Below, piece after piece: positions 25,916 through 35,178 of a stretch of 64,000 nt of DNA. A program made the position numbers and the translations under genes. Every line of letters starts with the position of its first letter. Position 1 is the first letter of the stretch. Source of the stretch: Sphingomonas sp. (lineage in GTDB: Bacteria; Pseudomonadota; Alphaproteobacteria; Sphingomonadales; Sphingomonadaceae); assembly GCF_019749955.1 (NCBI RefSeq), contig NZ_JAIEPC010000016.1:1-64000 (forward strand). The letters are read 5' to 3'. The notes beneath the pieces are model-generated. The model worked only from the letters and a program-made list of their open reading frames with translations. It searched no databases and was not told where the DNA came from.

Positions 25916-26610
25916 GCCTTGTTCAGGGCCGCGATTGCGTCGGCGACGCGGCCCAGTGCCCGAAATGCCGCTTCGGCGCTGCGCCCGGTGCGGATCAGCG
26001 CGGGGAGTTGCGCGGGGTCGCGCGCGAGGCTCAGCAGCACTTTGCCCAGCGCCATCGATCCGTCGGGGTTCATCCCGACGAGCGCGGCGGGGGGCAAGGT
26101 TTCGCTGGCCGTATCCGATATCGTCCTGATCGCGGCGAAGGGCAGGCCGTGGCGCGCGGCGACGCGGGCGGCGATGTGCGATTCCATGTCGACCGCGAGC
26201 GCACCGGTGGCGGCATGGAGCGCGGCCTTTTCGGCGACGGTGGCCGCGATGTGATCCTGACCGATGATCGGGCCGAGGTGGGCGTGGGGGAGGGCAGCCG
26301 TCAGGCGCTCCACAAATTCCCCCCGCCCGTTCGTGTCGAGCGCAGTCGAGACACCGATCACATCGCTTTTGGCCCGTCCCTCGACTACGCTCGGGACGAA
26401 CGGGGGGAGGTGGAGGACTAGGTCGCCCGCCTTCAGCGCTGGGTCGAGCGCGCCGCCGATGCCGCAGGACAGAATCATCGTCGCGTCGTATGTCGCCGCT
26501 TCAAGCGCCGCCTCCAACCGCGCAGCGTCGCCGCCGCCGGGGATCGCCAGCACGCCGTCGCGCGAGAGGATGGCGGCTTCGCGTTGCAGACCGCAGGCGA
26601 TGAGGATCAC
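25912..26610 (-). CDS. hpnG: Adenosylhopane nucleosidase/phosphorylase, carrying an in-frame REP insertion
   Basis: Phosphorylase-superfamily protein of 232 residues that releases adenine from adenosylhopane to give ribosylhopane. LSCGIGGALDPALKAGDLV and AVDMESHIAARVAARHGLPF (nucleoside-phosphorylase motifs) and RTISDTASETLPP are present. Residues about 70-96 (FVPSVVEGRAKSDVIGV, STALDTNGR) are the translation of a family A REP doublet at 26325-26403. The frame stays open, but the insert falls where members normally have a short loop. Activity cannot be judged from sequence. It is last in the hpnA-to-hpnG run. Confidence 0.9.
   Translation of the reverse strand: MILIACGLQREAAILSRDGVLAIPGGGDAARLEAALEAATYDATMILSCGIGGALDPALKAGDLVLHLPPFVPSVVEGRAKSDVIGVSTALDTNGRGEFVERLTAALPHAHLGPIIGQDHIAATVAEKAALHAATGALAVDMESHIAARVAARHGLPFAAIRTISDTASETLPPAALVGMNPDGSMALGKVLLSLARDPAQLPALIRTGRSAEAAFRALGRVADAIAALNKA
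26325..26403. repeat. REP-type palindromic doublet inside hpnG
   Basis: CCCGTTCGTGTCGAGCGCAG and its mirror CCCTCGACTACGCTCGGGAC with ends GAACGGG are the same unit as at 28769-28848. It is wholly within the hpnG reading frame and adds no stop. Confidence 0.9.
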
Positions 26611-26635
26611 GCGGTCGGACCCCGCTCAGCCCTAT

Positions 26636-26726
26636 CGTCACCCCGGCCCTGTGCCGGGGCCCACCGCGCCACAATCCATGGCGTCGCGGTTGGAGGGGTG
26701 GGCCCCGGAACAAGTCCGGGGTGACG
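26636..26726. repeat. Inverted repeat unit, family C (CACCCCGG...CCGGGGTG)
   Basis: CGTCACCCCGGCCCTGTGCC at the left and its counterpart CAAGTCCGGGGTGACGGTGA at the right enclose a second palindrome pair around GGGGCCCA. Another copy is at 52957-53045. It fills the shc-hpnG gap, so transcripts of shc pass through a strong hairpin before hpnG. Confidence 0.8.
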
Positions 26727-26767
26727 GTGAATGATGTTGCGAAGGCAGCCTAAGAGCGCAGCGGCCC

Positions 26768-28750
26768 TCACATCCCCCACGCGACATCCCGCGCGTTCGA
26801 CCGCTTCAAATTCCGGTACCGCGCGACAGCCCACAACGGGAAATACTTCGGATAGCCGTGATAGCGGAGGTAAAACACGCGCGGGAAGCCGCCGCCGGTA
26901 TAGTGTTCCTGCCCCCACAGCCCGTCGGCATCCTGATGCTCGACCAGCCACGCGATCCCGCGATCGACAGCGTCGCCATCGACGCGCCCCGCCGCCATCA
27001 GCGCGAGCAGTGCCCAGGCGGTCTGCGATGCGGTCGAGGGGGCAGGGGTGTATCCCGCATAATCGAGCGCATAGCTGTCGCAATCCTCGCCCCAGCCGCC
27101 GTCGGGATTCTGGATCGCTTCCAGCCAGTCCGCCGCACGCGCGATCGAGGGGTGACCGGCGCCAAGCCCCGCCGCGTTGAGCGCGCAGAGCACCGACCAG
27201 GTGCCATAGATGTAATTGACGCCCCAGCGCCCGAACCACGACCCGTCCGGCATCTGCTCATCGGCGAGATAGGCGAGCGCCGCCTTCATCCGGTCGCTGT
27301 CGGTCTCGCCCAATTGCGCCATCATCGACACGCAGCGCGCCGTGACATCGGCGGTGGGCGGGTCGAGCAGCGCGCCGTGATCGGCGAACGGAATGTTGTT
27401 CAGATAATCATAGGTGTTGTCGGCATCGAACGCGCCGAAGCCACCATTCTTCGATTGCAGCCCGACGGTCCATTCATTGCCGCGCGCAATCGCTTCGTCA
27501 TAGCCGCCGGCGCCAAAACCTGCTGGCGCGAGCTTGTCCTTGGCGCGGTCGAACGCGAGCACGACGACGGCCGTATCGTCGAGATCGGGATAGTGCGCGT
27601 TGTTATACTGAAACGCCCATCCGCCGGGGCGGACATCGGGCTTTTCCTCGGCCCAGTCACCCTTCACATCGAGCACTTGCAGCGGCTTGAGCCACTCGAG
27701 CCCCGCGCGGGCGCGTGCTTCATTCTCCTCGCCGCCCGCCTCCAGCATCGCATGCGCGGCGAGCGCGGTATCCCACACGGGCGAGACGCAGGGCTGGCAA
27801 TAGGCTTCGTCGTCCTTGATCACGAGCAGCTTTTCGACCGACTGGCGGGCAATGGCGCGGTGCGGGTGATCGGGCGCGTAGCCAAGGCAATCGAACATCA
27901 TCACGCTGTTCGCCATCGCCGGATAGATCGCGCCGAGCCCATCCTCGCCGTTCAGCCGCTCGACCACGAAATCGACGCAGGCGCGGATCGCGCGGTCGCT
28001 GCTGCGCTTCGGCCAGACCGGTTCGAGCGTCTTCAGCACGCGGTCGATGGCGCCGAAGAATAGCTGCCAGTGCCGCTTGGCCCCCGCGACATTGCTTTTG
28101 AGCGGCGCGGCTTTGACAGTGTAAAGTTCCTCGACCTTGATGCCGCGCGGGTTCTTCGCGAGCGGCTTCTTCACGCCGAGCACGAGCAGCGGCACGATCA
28201 CCGTGCGCGCCCAGTAGGACATTTTCGACAGATGCACCGGGAACCAGCGCGGCAGGAGGATCAGCTCGGCCGGCATCGTCGGGATGACCGACCACGGCCC
28301 CGCCCCGAACAATGCGAGCTGGATGCGGGTGAAAACATTGACCGCCGCCGCCCCGCCATGCGCGTGGATCGCCGCGCGGGCACGCGCCATGTGTGGCACG
28401 TCGATATCGTCGCCGATCATCTTGAGCGCGTAATAGGCTTTGACCGTCGCCGAAATGTCGAAGTCCCCGGCGTGGAACAGCGACCAGCCGTGGTGCTTGG
28501 CGGACTGGATGCGGCGCAGATAACGGCCGATCTTGGCTTCGAGCGTGGCGTCGACCGGCTCGCCGAGATAATGGCGCAGCAGCACATATTCGGCCGGGAT
28601 CGTGCAATCGGCTTCGAGCTCGAACACCCAGTGGCCGTCGTCGCGCTGGACGTCGCGCAGGGCGGCGGCGGCGCGCGTGGTGGCGGCGTCGGCAGCGGCG
28701 ATCAGGTCGGGTCGGGTTTCGGTTAGGGTCGACATTGCAGCGAAACTCAT
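26768..28750 (-). CDS. shc: Squalene-hopene cyclase
   Basis: Class II triterpene cyclase that turns squalene into hopene/diplopterol at the membrane. 660 residues, full length. The protonating DxDD motif is in YPDLDDTAVVVLAF. QW repeats such as QSKNGGFGAFDADNTYDYL, DGSWFGRWGVNYIYGTW, NPDGGWGEDCDSY and DADGLWGQEHYTGGGFP are seen. Two starts fit, ATG 28750 and ATG 28735; neither has a strong ribosome site. Lies between hpnE and hpnG on the same strand, with a REP doublet before it. Confidence 0.97.
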   Translation of the reverse strand: MSFAAMSTLTETRPDLIAAADAATTRAAAALRDVQRDDGHWVFELEADCTIPAEYVLLRHYLGEPVDATLEAKIGRYLRRIQSAKHHGWSLFHAGDFDISATVKAYYALKMIGDDIDVPHMARARAAIHAHGGAAAVNVFTRIQLALFGAGPWSVIPTMPAELILLPRWFPVHLSKMSYWARTVIVPLLVLGVKKPLAKNPRGIKVEELYTVKAAPLKSNVAGAKRHWQLFFGAIDRVLKTLEPVWPKRSSDRAIRACVDFVVERLNGEDGLGAIYPAMANSVMMFDCLGYAPDHPHRAIARQSVEKLLVIKDDEAYCQPCVSPVWDTALAAHAMLEAGGEENEARARAGLEWLKPLQVLDVKGDWAEEKPDVRPGGWAFQYNNAHYPDLDDTAVVVLAFDRAKDKLAPAGFGAGGYDEAIARGNEWTVGLQSKNGGFGAFDADNTYDYLNNIPFADHGALLDPPTADVTARCVSMMAQLGETDSDRMKAALAYLADEQMPDGSWFGRWGVNYIYGTWSVLCALNAAGLGAGHPSIARAADWLEAIQNPDGGWGEDCDSYALDYAGYTPAPSTASQTAWALLALMAAGRVDGDAVDRGIAWLVEHQDADGLWGQEHYTGGGFPRVFYLRYHGYPKYFPLWAVARYRNLKRSNARDVAWGM

Positions 28751-28768
28751 TCCCCCAAATCATCCCCA

Positions 28769-28848
28769 ACCGTTCGTGTCGAGCGAAGTCGAGACACCTT
28801 GCGACTCGCGCGCGGCCCGTCCCTCGACTTCGCTCGGGACGAACGGTT
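28769..28848. repeat. REP-type palindromic doublet (family A)
   Basis: Located between hpnE and shc. Left arm GTGTCGAGCGAAGTCGAGAC, right arm CCCTCGACTTCGCTCGGGAC, ends ACCGTTCG / CGAACGGT. It is nearly identical to the copy within hpnG. Confidence 0.9.
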
Positions 28849-28862
28849 AGCTGGTCTTTAGT

Positions 28863-30116
28863 CTAGGTCAGCCGATTTGCCAATTTCGCCGCCGTCACGC
28901 CGGAACGGATCGCGCCTTCGATCGTCGCGGGCAACCCCGTTTGCGTCCAATCGCCCGCGAGGAACAGGTTCCGGTACTGCGTCGCGGCACCGGGGCGCAG
29001 CGCATCCTGCTCCGGAGTGGCCGCGAAAGTGGCGCGCTTCTCCTTGACGATCTGCCACGGCGGCAGCTCGGTCGGCAGCTTGTGGATCGCCGCAATCTCG
29101 CCCCAGAAAGTGCGCGCCAGCGTCTCGCGGTCGGTGTCGACGAGGCGATCGGCGCCGCTCACCGTCACCGAAATCCGGTCTTCGAAGGCGAAGATCCATT
29201 CGGCCGTCCCGCCAATCACGCCGATCATCGCGGGGGTGCCCGGAGGCGGGGCAAAAGCGAAATGCGCGTTGACGATCGCGCGGAATTCGGTCGGCGCGCT
29301 CAGCCCCGGCAGCAGGCTCTGCGCGACCCACGGCGGCACCGCGAGAATCACCGGGCCATGCACCGGCTCGATGCCATCGCCGAAATCGAGTCCCGTTACG
29401 CGGTCGCCCTCGGTCACCAGCGCGCGCAGCCGGGTGCCGGTCGCGAGCCTGCCACCGCGCAAGGCGAGCCATGCGAGCGCAGGCTCGACGAACGCCGCCG
29501 CCAGAGTCGGCTCGGCAATGCGGGGCGCGCTCGCCTTGCCGCCGCGCGCAAGCGATCCCTTGATCACGGCGGCGGCGAGCCGCGCCGATCCCTCGCGCGG
29601 ATCTGTGTTGAGTGCCGATAGCAGCACAGGGTCGATTAGAAGCCGCGCTAGCTGTCCTGATAAGTCGATGCGGTCTGATACCCGGTCAGAATTCCGGCCT
29701 ACGAGCAGGCGCCCCAAGGCGGCGTATGAGGCGATTCCCGTGCCGGGGACGCGCCGCCCGGCGAACAACAGCCACCACGGGATCGGTCCGTCATTGGGGC
29801 GAATCGTCCAGCGCGCGCCGTCCTTCAAATCGACGAAATCGAAGCTGGCGCTCGCCGGGCCGACGACCCGATCGCTCGCGCCGATCGTCGCCAGATAGGT
29901 CGCGACCGCCTGGTTGCCCGCGAGCACCAGGTGATTGCCATTGTCGATCACGCGGCCCAACTGCGGGTCGTGATAGCTGCGGCAGCGACCGCCAGCCTGC
30001 GCCGCGCTGTCGGACAGCTCGACCTTCCAGCCATCGCGCGCGAGTTCGACCGCCGCCGACAGCCCCGCCATGCCCGCACCAATGATCGTCGCGCGTCGGA
30101 TCAACGCATCAACCAC
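28863..30116 (-). CDS. hpnE: Hydroxysqualene dehydroxylase (FAD)
   Basis: FAD-dependent amine-oxidase-fold enzyme that reduces hydroxysqualene to squalene. 417 residues. The Rossmann motif is IIGAGMAGLSAAVELARDG (about 11-29) with GGRCRSY, then NGNHLVLAGN, and the C-terminal FAD motif LFLAGDWTQTGLPATIEGAI. With HpnC and HpnD it makes squalene from farnesyl diphosphate without squalene synthase. Start overlaps the hpnD end by 16 bases. Confidence 0.94.
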   Translation of the reverse strand: MVDALIRRATIIGAGMAGLSAAVELARDGWKVELSDSAAQAGGRCRSYHDPQLGRVIDNGNHLVLAGNQAVATYLATIGASDRVVGPASASFDFVDLKDGARWTIRPNDGPIPWWLLFAGRRVPGTGIASYAALGRLLVGRNSDRVSDRIDLSGQLARLLIDPVLLSALNTDPREGSARLAAAVIKGSLARGGKASAPRIAEPTLAAAFVEPALAWLALRGGRLATGTRLRALVTEGDRVTGLDFGDGIEPVHGPVILAVPPWVAQSLLPGLSAPTEFRAIVNAHFAFAPPPGTPAMIGVIGGTAEWIFAFEDRISVTVSGADRLVDTDRETLARTFWGEIAAIHKLPTELPPWQIVKEKRATFAATPEQDALRPGAATQYRNLFLAGDWTQTGLPATIEGAIRSGVTAAKLANRLT

Positions 30117-30940
30117 AGCCGGGCGACGGTGAACAGCAAGGCGGCCTTGTTGACCTTGATCCGTGTGCGCGGCGGTCCCCAGCCGACTTCTTCCATCCGC
30201 GACAGGATTTTCTCATACACCGCGCCCATCAGGCGCGGCGCGATCAGATGCCCCTTGGGGCGGCGTTTGAGAATGGCATCGGCGGCGGCATAATGTTCGT
30301 GCGCCAGCTTGGCGAGATCGCGCGCGGGCTGGTCGAGGTGCGGGTCGGCGGCGACCGCCTGCGGCGACGACAAGTCGACGCCGGCCTGAACCAGGTGTTC
30401 GCGCGCGAGGTAGACGCGGCCGATCTCGGCATCCTCGTCGATGTCGCGCAGGATGTTGGTGAATTGCAGCGCGCGGCCAAGGTGATGCGCGAGCTTGATG
30501 CCCTCGTCATGCTCCATGCCGAAAATCTTGACCGACAGCCGCCCGACGGCCGAGGCGACGCGGTCGCAGTAAAGATCGAGCGTCGCGAAATCGGGCGCGC
30601 GGACATCGTCGACCACGTCCATCGCCATGCCGTCGATCACCGCGTGGAAATCGGCCTTTTCGAGATGGAAGTGATGCACGGCTTCGGCCACCAGTTCGGC
30701 GCGGCCCGGTTGCTTGCCATCGTAAAGCGCGTCGATATCGTGGCGCCAAGCGTCGAGCGCTTCGGCGCGGCTCGCGCGGTCGCCTTGCTGGTCGTCGGCG
30801 ATATCGTCGACCGCGCGGCAAAAGGCATAGACGGCGTACATCGCCTCGCGCTCGGCCTTGGGCAGCACGCGCATCCCGGCGTAAAAACTGCTGCCCGATA
30901 CCTGCGCCTGCAGCGCGGCGGGAGTGTTCTTCGGATTCAT
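30101..30940 (-). CDS. hpnD: Presqualene diphosphate synthase
   Basis: Trans-isoprenyl diphosphate synthase, 279 residues, which joins two farnesyl diphosphates to presqualene diphosphate. The first Asp-rich motif is FCRAVDDIADD (about 43-53) and the second, FTNILRDIDEDAEIGRVYL, near 166. SSFYAGMRVLPKAEREAMYA is the conserved N-terminal substrate stretch. ATG overlaps the hpnC stop (ATGA). Confidence 0.95.
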   Translation of the reverse strand: MNPKNTPAALQAQVSGSSFYAGMRVLPKAEREAMYAVYAFCRAVDDIADDQQGDRASRAEALDAWRHDIDALYDGKQPGRAELVAEAVHHFHLEKADFHAVIDGMAMDVVDDVRAPDFATLDLYCDRVASAVGRLSVKIFGMEHDEGIKLAHHLGRALQFTNILRDIDEDAEIGRVYLAREHLVQAGVDLSSPQAVAADPHLDQPARDLAKLAHEHYAAADAILKRRPKGHLIAPRLMGAVYEKILSRMEEVGWGPPRTRIKVNKAALLFTVARLWLMR

Positions 30941-31782
30941 GCGACCAGCCGCCGGATCGCGGCCCAGGCGGCAAGCCCCGCCATTTCGGCCTTGCCGTGA
31001 TGGACGCGCTCGCTGAGCGGATCATGCGTGATCAGCCGCCGCGTCAGGCTTTCGGCGAGGCGCTGGATAATGGCGACTTCGACCGCGAGGCGCTTGTCGC
31101 GAATCATGCCGGAAAAGGCCGCCGATTGCGCGAGCAGGCCTTGAGTCTTTTCCGCCAAGGCGACGATCACCGATCGCAGCGCCGGACTCGCCTTGTCGGC
31201 GCCCAGTTCCTCGACGCGGGCGCCCGCGTCGGTGAGCATCTCGGTCGGGATATAAACGCGGTCGATCGCGCGATAATCCTTGCCGCAATCCTGCAAGTGA
31301 TTGATCACTTGGAGCGCGGCGCACAGCGCGTCGGACGCGGGCCAGGTCGCGGGGTCCTCGCCATGCACGTCGAGCACATAGCGTCCGACGGGGGCCGCCG
31401 AATAGCGGCAATAGTCCATCAGATCGGCCCAGCTTGCGTAGCGATCGACGGTGCAGTCGCGTTCGAAGGCGGTCAGCAGGTCCAGTCCGTGCTGCGGGGT
31501 GAGGGCGTGCTGATCGAGCACGGCGCGGAGCGCGCGCGATTCGGGGTTGGTGTCGCTCGTTCCCGCCAGCGTCGCGCGCATCGCGGCCAACAAGGCCAAT
31601 TTTTCGTCAGTGCTCGCGGCGGCATTGTCGGCAACATCATCGGCAGCGCGCGCGAAATGGTAGAAGGCCATCACCGGCGCGCGGTGTTCGGGCTTCAGCA
31701 GGAACGACGCGACGGGAAAATTCTCGTCCTTATGCCCCTTGCCCGAGGCGAGCGTTGCGGCTTCGGCGGTGATCGCGGTCAT
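30937..31782 (-). CDS. hpnC: Hydroxysqualene synthase
   Basis: Squalene/phytoene synthase family, 281 residues, converts presqualene diphosphate to hydroxysqualene. Motifs: KDENFPVASFLLKPEHRAPV, FARAADDVADN (first Asp-rich) and ALQVINHLQDCGKDYRAIDR (degenerate second motif, normal for HpnC), with YCRYSAAPVGRYVL between. ATG 31782 overlaps the hpnB stop, which excludes a longer frame running into hpnB. Confidence 0.95.
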   Translation of the reverse strand: MTAITAEAATLASGKGHKDENFPVASFLLKPEHRAPVMAFYHFARAADDVADNAAASTDEKLALLAAMRATLAGTSDTNPESRALRAVLDQHALTPQHGLDLLTAFERDCTVDRYASWADLMDYCRYSAAPVGRYVLDVHGEDPATWPASDALCAALQVINHLQDCGKDYRAIDRVYIPTEMLTDAGARVEELGADKASPALRSVIVALAEKTQGLLAQSAAFSGMIRDKRLAVEVAIIQRLAESLTRRLITHDPLSERVHHGKAEMAGLAAWAAIRRLVA

Positions 31783-32951
31783 GCGCCGATCGCCGCTTGA
31801 GCGCGGCCCTTCCACATGCCGCCATGCCCGCGCCAATGCGCCCACGCCGAGGCGAAGGTTTGGGCCGCATAAAACAGCGCAATGGCGGGCAGCGCCACCC
31901 CCCACAGCGGCGAGCGACGATAGAAACGCAACATCGGTTGGAAGGCGATCGTCATCAGCACCCACGCGGCAAGCCCAAGCCCGCGCGCATAGCCTTCGGC
32001 GAACAGGGTGAGCAAGACCGGGATGAGGTATATTAGCGCAAGCCCCACCAAAGTGCCCGCCAGCAGCACCGGCGAATAGCGCAGCTGCGCATAGGCCGAG
32101 CGCGAAATCATCGCCCCGACCGACGCCCATGTGTCGTACCGCCGGATGCTGACCGAGCGGTCGGTGAGGCCCAGCCACACGCGGCCCTGCCGCTTCATCA
32201 GCGCGCCGAACGCGCAATCGTCGATCAGGGCGCTGCGCACCGCCGCGATTCCTCCGGCGGCTTCGAGCGCGTCGCGGCGCGCGAGCATGCAACCGCCCGC
32301 CGCGCCGCCGATGCCGCCCGCGCGGTTCACGGCGGCGAAGGGATAGAGCATCGCGAAGAACCAGACGAAGGCGGGGATCAGCGCACGCTCGGCGAGGCTT
32401 TCGCAGCGCAGCCGCGCCATCAACGTCACCAGCACGCGGTCATCGCCGACCGCGCGGGTGATGAGGCTGGTGAGCGTGTCGGGGGCGTGGGCAATATCGG
32501 CATCGGTCAGCCAGAGGTAATCGGGCGCCCCCGCCGCCGCGATGCCTTGATGCACGGCCCACAGCTTGCCGGTCCAGCCGGGCGCGAGCGGCGCACCGGT
32601 GAGGATGGTGAGTCTATCAGCCCGTCCAAGCCCCTCCCCTGAAGGGGAGGGGCTTGATTTTGTAGCAGCTTCCCCGGCTGCCCGCGCGATCGCCGCCGTG
32701 CCATCGCTCGAATTATCGTCGACCAGCACCACCCGGAAATCGCCCGGATAATTCTGCGCAATCAGGCTGCCAATCGATCGCGCGATCACTTCGGCTTCGT
32801 CGCGCGCGGGCACCACGGCCACCACCGATGGCCAAACGGTGGGCGCTGGCGGCAGGCCCAGCGAGTCACGCTCGCGGGTCAGCCAGAAGCCGTCGCGTGC
32901 CAACACGAGCACCAGCCACACCGCCAGCGCAACGCCGCCGACCCAGATCAT
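31779..32951 (-). CDS. hpnB: Hopanoid-associated family 2 glycosyltransferase, with in-frame repeat
   Basis: GT-A glycosyltransferase, 390 residues. Starts with a membrane helix (VGGVALAVWLVLVLARDG), then VVAVVPARDEAEVIARSI, VLVDDNSSDGT, WLTDADIAHAPDTL and a QxxRW-like RYDTW region, and ends in three membrane segments. Residues about 96-112 (TKSSPSPSGEGLGRAD) are encoded by a family B repeat arm at 32626-32652 and are foreign to the family. Its product in hopanoid biology is not settled. ATGA overlap with hpnA. Confidence 0.92.
   Translation of the reverse strand: MIWVGGVALAVWLVLVLARDGFWLTRERDSLGLPPAPTVWPSVVAVVPARDEAEVIARSIGSLIAQNYPGDFRVVLVDDNSSDGTAAIARAAGEAATKSSPSPSGEGLGRADRLTILTGAPLAPGWTGKLWAVHQGIAAAGAPDYLWLTDADIAHAPDTLTSLITRAVGDDRVLVTLMARLRCESLAERALIPAFVWFFAMLYPFAAVNRAGGIGGAAGGCMLARRDALEAAGGIAAVRSALIDDCAFGALMKRQGRVWLGLTDRSVSIRRYDTWASVGAMISRSAYAQLRYSPVLLAGTLVGLALIYLIPVLLTLFAEGYARGLGLAAWVLMTIAFQPMLRFYRRSPLWGVALPAIALFYAAQTFASAWAHWRGHGGMWKGRAQAAIGA
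32626..32652. repeat. Family B repeat arm inside hpnB
   Basis: AGCCCCTCCCCTGAAGGGGA and the following GGGGCTT form a single palindrome identical to the arms of the 360-463 unit. It is read in frame within hpnB. Confidence 0.85.
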
Positions 32952-33949
32952 GCGATTCGGCCCGCCGCGCGGAACCAGTCGACCGCATCGCGCAACGCCT
33001 CGGCATAAGGCCGCGCGCGATAGCCCAGCTCAGCCTCCGCTTTGGCCGAGGAGAAATACATGTTGTGCGCCGCCATCTTGAGCGAATCGACCGTCAGAAA
33101 CGGGTCGGTCTTGCCGGTCAGGCGGCACCAAGCTTCATTGGCATAGGCGAGCGGGAACAGCGGCGCGCGCGGGATGACGACCGACGGCGGCTTGCGCCCG
33201 ACGATCCGCGCAATCTCGCCGAGCATACCGCCAAGCGACACATCCTGCCCGCCCAGAATATAGCGCTCGCCAATCCGCCCCTTCGCCAGCGCGAGCAGAT
33301 GCCCGGCCGCGACATCATCGACATGGACGAGGTTGAGCCCGCTTTCGACATAGGCGGGCATTTTGCCATTGGCGGCCTCTACAACGATTCGCCCCGTCGG
33401 CGTCGGCTTCACATCGCGCGGGCCAATCGGGGTCGAGGGATTGACGATCGCCACCGGCAGGCCGTCCGCCGCCATCGCCTCGACCAGTCTTTCGGCCACA
33501 ACCTTCGAGCGCTTATACGCGCCGACCGCTTGCTCAGGCGTAGCGGGGCGCGTCTCGTCGGCGGCGTCACCGTCGAGCGGCTTCAGCGTTGCGACGCTCG
33601 ACGTATAGACGATGCGTTCGACCCCCGCGTCGCGCGCGGCATTCATGACCGCGAGCGTGCCCGTGCGATTGTTGCGGACGATTTCCTCGGGGTCGGGCGC
33701 CCAGATCCGGTAATCGGCGGCGACATGGAACAGATAGCGCACGCCTTCGGCTGCCCGCCGCACCGATCCTTCGTCGCGCAGATCCCCTTCGACCAGCTCA
33801 GCGCCGAGTCCGGCGACGTTGGTGCGGTCGCTGGTCGCGCGCACCAGCAGCCGCAGCCGCGCGCCTTGCGCCGCCAGCGCGCGGGCGACCGCCGCCCCGA
33901 CAAAGCCGCTCGCCCCCGTCACCAGAACTTTTTCGTCATTAAATATCAT
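32948..33949 (-). CDS. hpnA: Hopanoid-associated sugar epimerase/dehydratase (SDR)
   Basis: Extended short-chain dehydrogenase of 333 residues. The NAD(P) motif VLVTGASGFVGAAVARALAAQG is at 8-29 (Gly-rich loop GASGFVG), with HVAADYRIWAPDPEEI, YTSSVATLK and the catalytic YKRSKVVAE (YxxxK). First gene of the hpnA-B-C-D-E-shc-hpnG run; divergent from hpnI across about 90 bases, which must hold both promoters. Substrate is unknown in this family. Confidence 0.93.
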   Translation of the reverse strand: MIFNDEKVLVTGASGFVGAAVARALAAQGARLRLLVRATSDRTNVAGLGAELVEGDLRDEGSVRRAAEGVRYLFHVAADYRIWAPDPEEIVRNNRTGTLAVMNAARDAGVERIVYTSSVATLKPLDGDAADETRPATPEQAVGAYKRSKVVAERLVEAMAADGLPVAIVNPSTPIGPRDVKPTPTGRIVVEAANGKMPAYVESGLNLVHVDDVAAGHLLALAKGRIGERYILGGQDVSLGGMLGEIARIVGRKPPSVVIPRAPLFPLAYANEAWCRLTGKTDPFLTVDSLKMAAHNMYFSSAKAEAELGYRARPYAEALRDAVDWFRAAGRIA

Positions 33950-34040
33950 TCCGGCTCCAAATTAAGTTATGTTCACACTAGGCACGCGCCGCACTTCGTG
34001 GGAAGTTACCATCGGGGAGGGGCTTGGAGACAGGCCCGTG

Positions 34041-35165
34041 ATGTCTTTCGTATCGATCTTGCTGCTGGGGATGGCAGCCATCGGCACGCTGTTCAACCTT
34101 GCTGCTGCGGCGCTGGTGCGTCCGGCGCGGGCGATGCGCCCCCGCGACCAATGGCCCTCGGTCACGGTGCTCAAGCCGCTGCACGGGATGGAGCCTGCGC
34201 TCGAAGAGAATCTCGAGACGCTTTTCGCACAGCACTATCCAGGGCCGGTCCAGATCATCTTCGGTACGTCGAGCGTTGCCGATCCCGCGCTCGGCGTCGT
34301 CCAGCGGCTGACCGAGCGGCACCCCGATGCCAATGTCGTGCGGGTCAGCAACGCCGCGCTGATCGGTGCGAATAAAAAGCTTTGTAATCTCAGCAATATG
34401 GTCGGCGAACTGGCGCACGACATCGTGGTGATCGCCGATAGCGACGTCGCCTGGGCGCCCGACACGCTGGCCCGCGTGGTCAAAGCGCTCGATCGGCCAG
34501 GCGTCGGCCTCGTCAGCTGCCGCCATGTCGGGCGCGGCGATGCCGGCTTCTGGTCGCGCGTCGCGGCGATGGACATAGCCTATCGCTTCATGCCGAGCGT
34601 CATTCTGGGCCGTGCGATTGGCTTGGCCCAGCCGGTGCTGGGGCCGACAATGGCGCTGCGGGCCGAAACGCTGGCGCGAATCGGCGGCTTTCCGGCGTTC
34701 GTCGATTTGCTCGCTGATGATTATGAAATCGGGCGGGCGGTACGTGGGCTGGGGTTGACGACCGAATTGTCGAACTTCTTCATCATTCAGGGGTGCAGCG
34801 AGCCGGGCCTCGGCGCGCTCGCCAGCCATGAACTGCGCTGGTCGCTCACCGTGTACCGAATCGATCCCATTGGCTTTGTCGGCAGCCTGCTGACCCATGC
34901 CTTGCCGCTCGCACTTCTCGCGGCGGTCGTGTCGGGCGGATCGGCGACCGCGCTCTCGATTCTGGGCCTTGCGATCCTGTCGCGGCTGATCGTCAAGGCG
35001 CGGATGGACCGCGCCACCGGCTTCGCCAGCGGACCCGCCACGCTGCTGCCCTTGCGCGATCTGCTGTCGTGCGCGATATTCGTTGCCACTTTCTTCATCG
35101 ACAAAGTCGATTGGCGCGGCAGTCAATTCCGGGTAACGCGCGACGGAAAGTTACAGTTGCGATAA
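34041..35165 (+). CDS. hpnI: Hopanoid head-group glycosyltransferase
   Basis: GT-A/ceramide-glucosyltransferase-like protein, 374 residues from ATG 34041. It begins with a membrane helix (SILLLGMAAIGTLFNLAAAA), then VTVLKPLHGMEPALEENLET, GANKKLCNLSNM, VIADSDVAWAPDTL, LADDYEIGRAV and C-terminal membrane segments. In characterised systems HpnI puts an N-acetyl sugar on bacteriohopanetetrol; HpnK and HpnJ then make the cyclitol ether. The frame is open to ATG 33969, but that extension is not family-like; GGAG lies upstream of 34041. Confidence 0.92.
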   Translation: MSFVSILLLGMAAIGTLFNLAAAALVRPARAMRPRDQWPSVTVLKPLHGMEPALEENLETLFAQHYPGPVQIIFGTSSVADPALGVVQRLTERHPDANVVRVSNAALIGANKKLCNLSNMVGELAHDIVVIADSDVAWAPDTLARVVKALDRPGVGLVSCRHVGRGDAGFWSRVAAMDIAYRFMPSVILGRAIGLAQPVLGPTMALRAETLARIGGFPAFVDLLADDYEIGRAVRGLGLTTELSNFFIIQGCSEPGLGALASHELRWSLTVYRIDPIGFVGSLLTHALPLALLAAVVSGGSATALSILGLAILSRLIVKARMDRATGFASGPATLLPLRDLLSCAIFVATFFIDKVDWRGSQFRVTRDGKLQLR

Positions 35166-35178
35166 GGTTTCACGCTCC

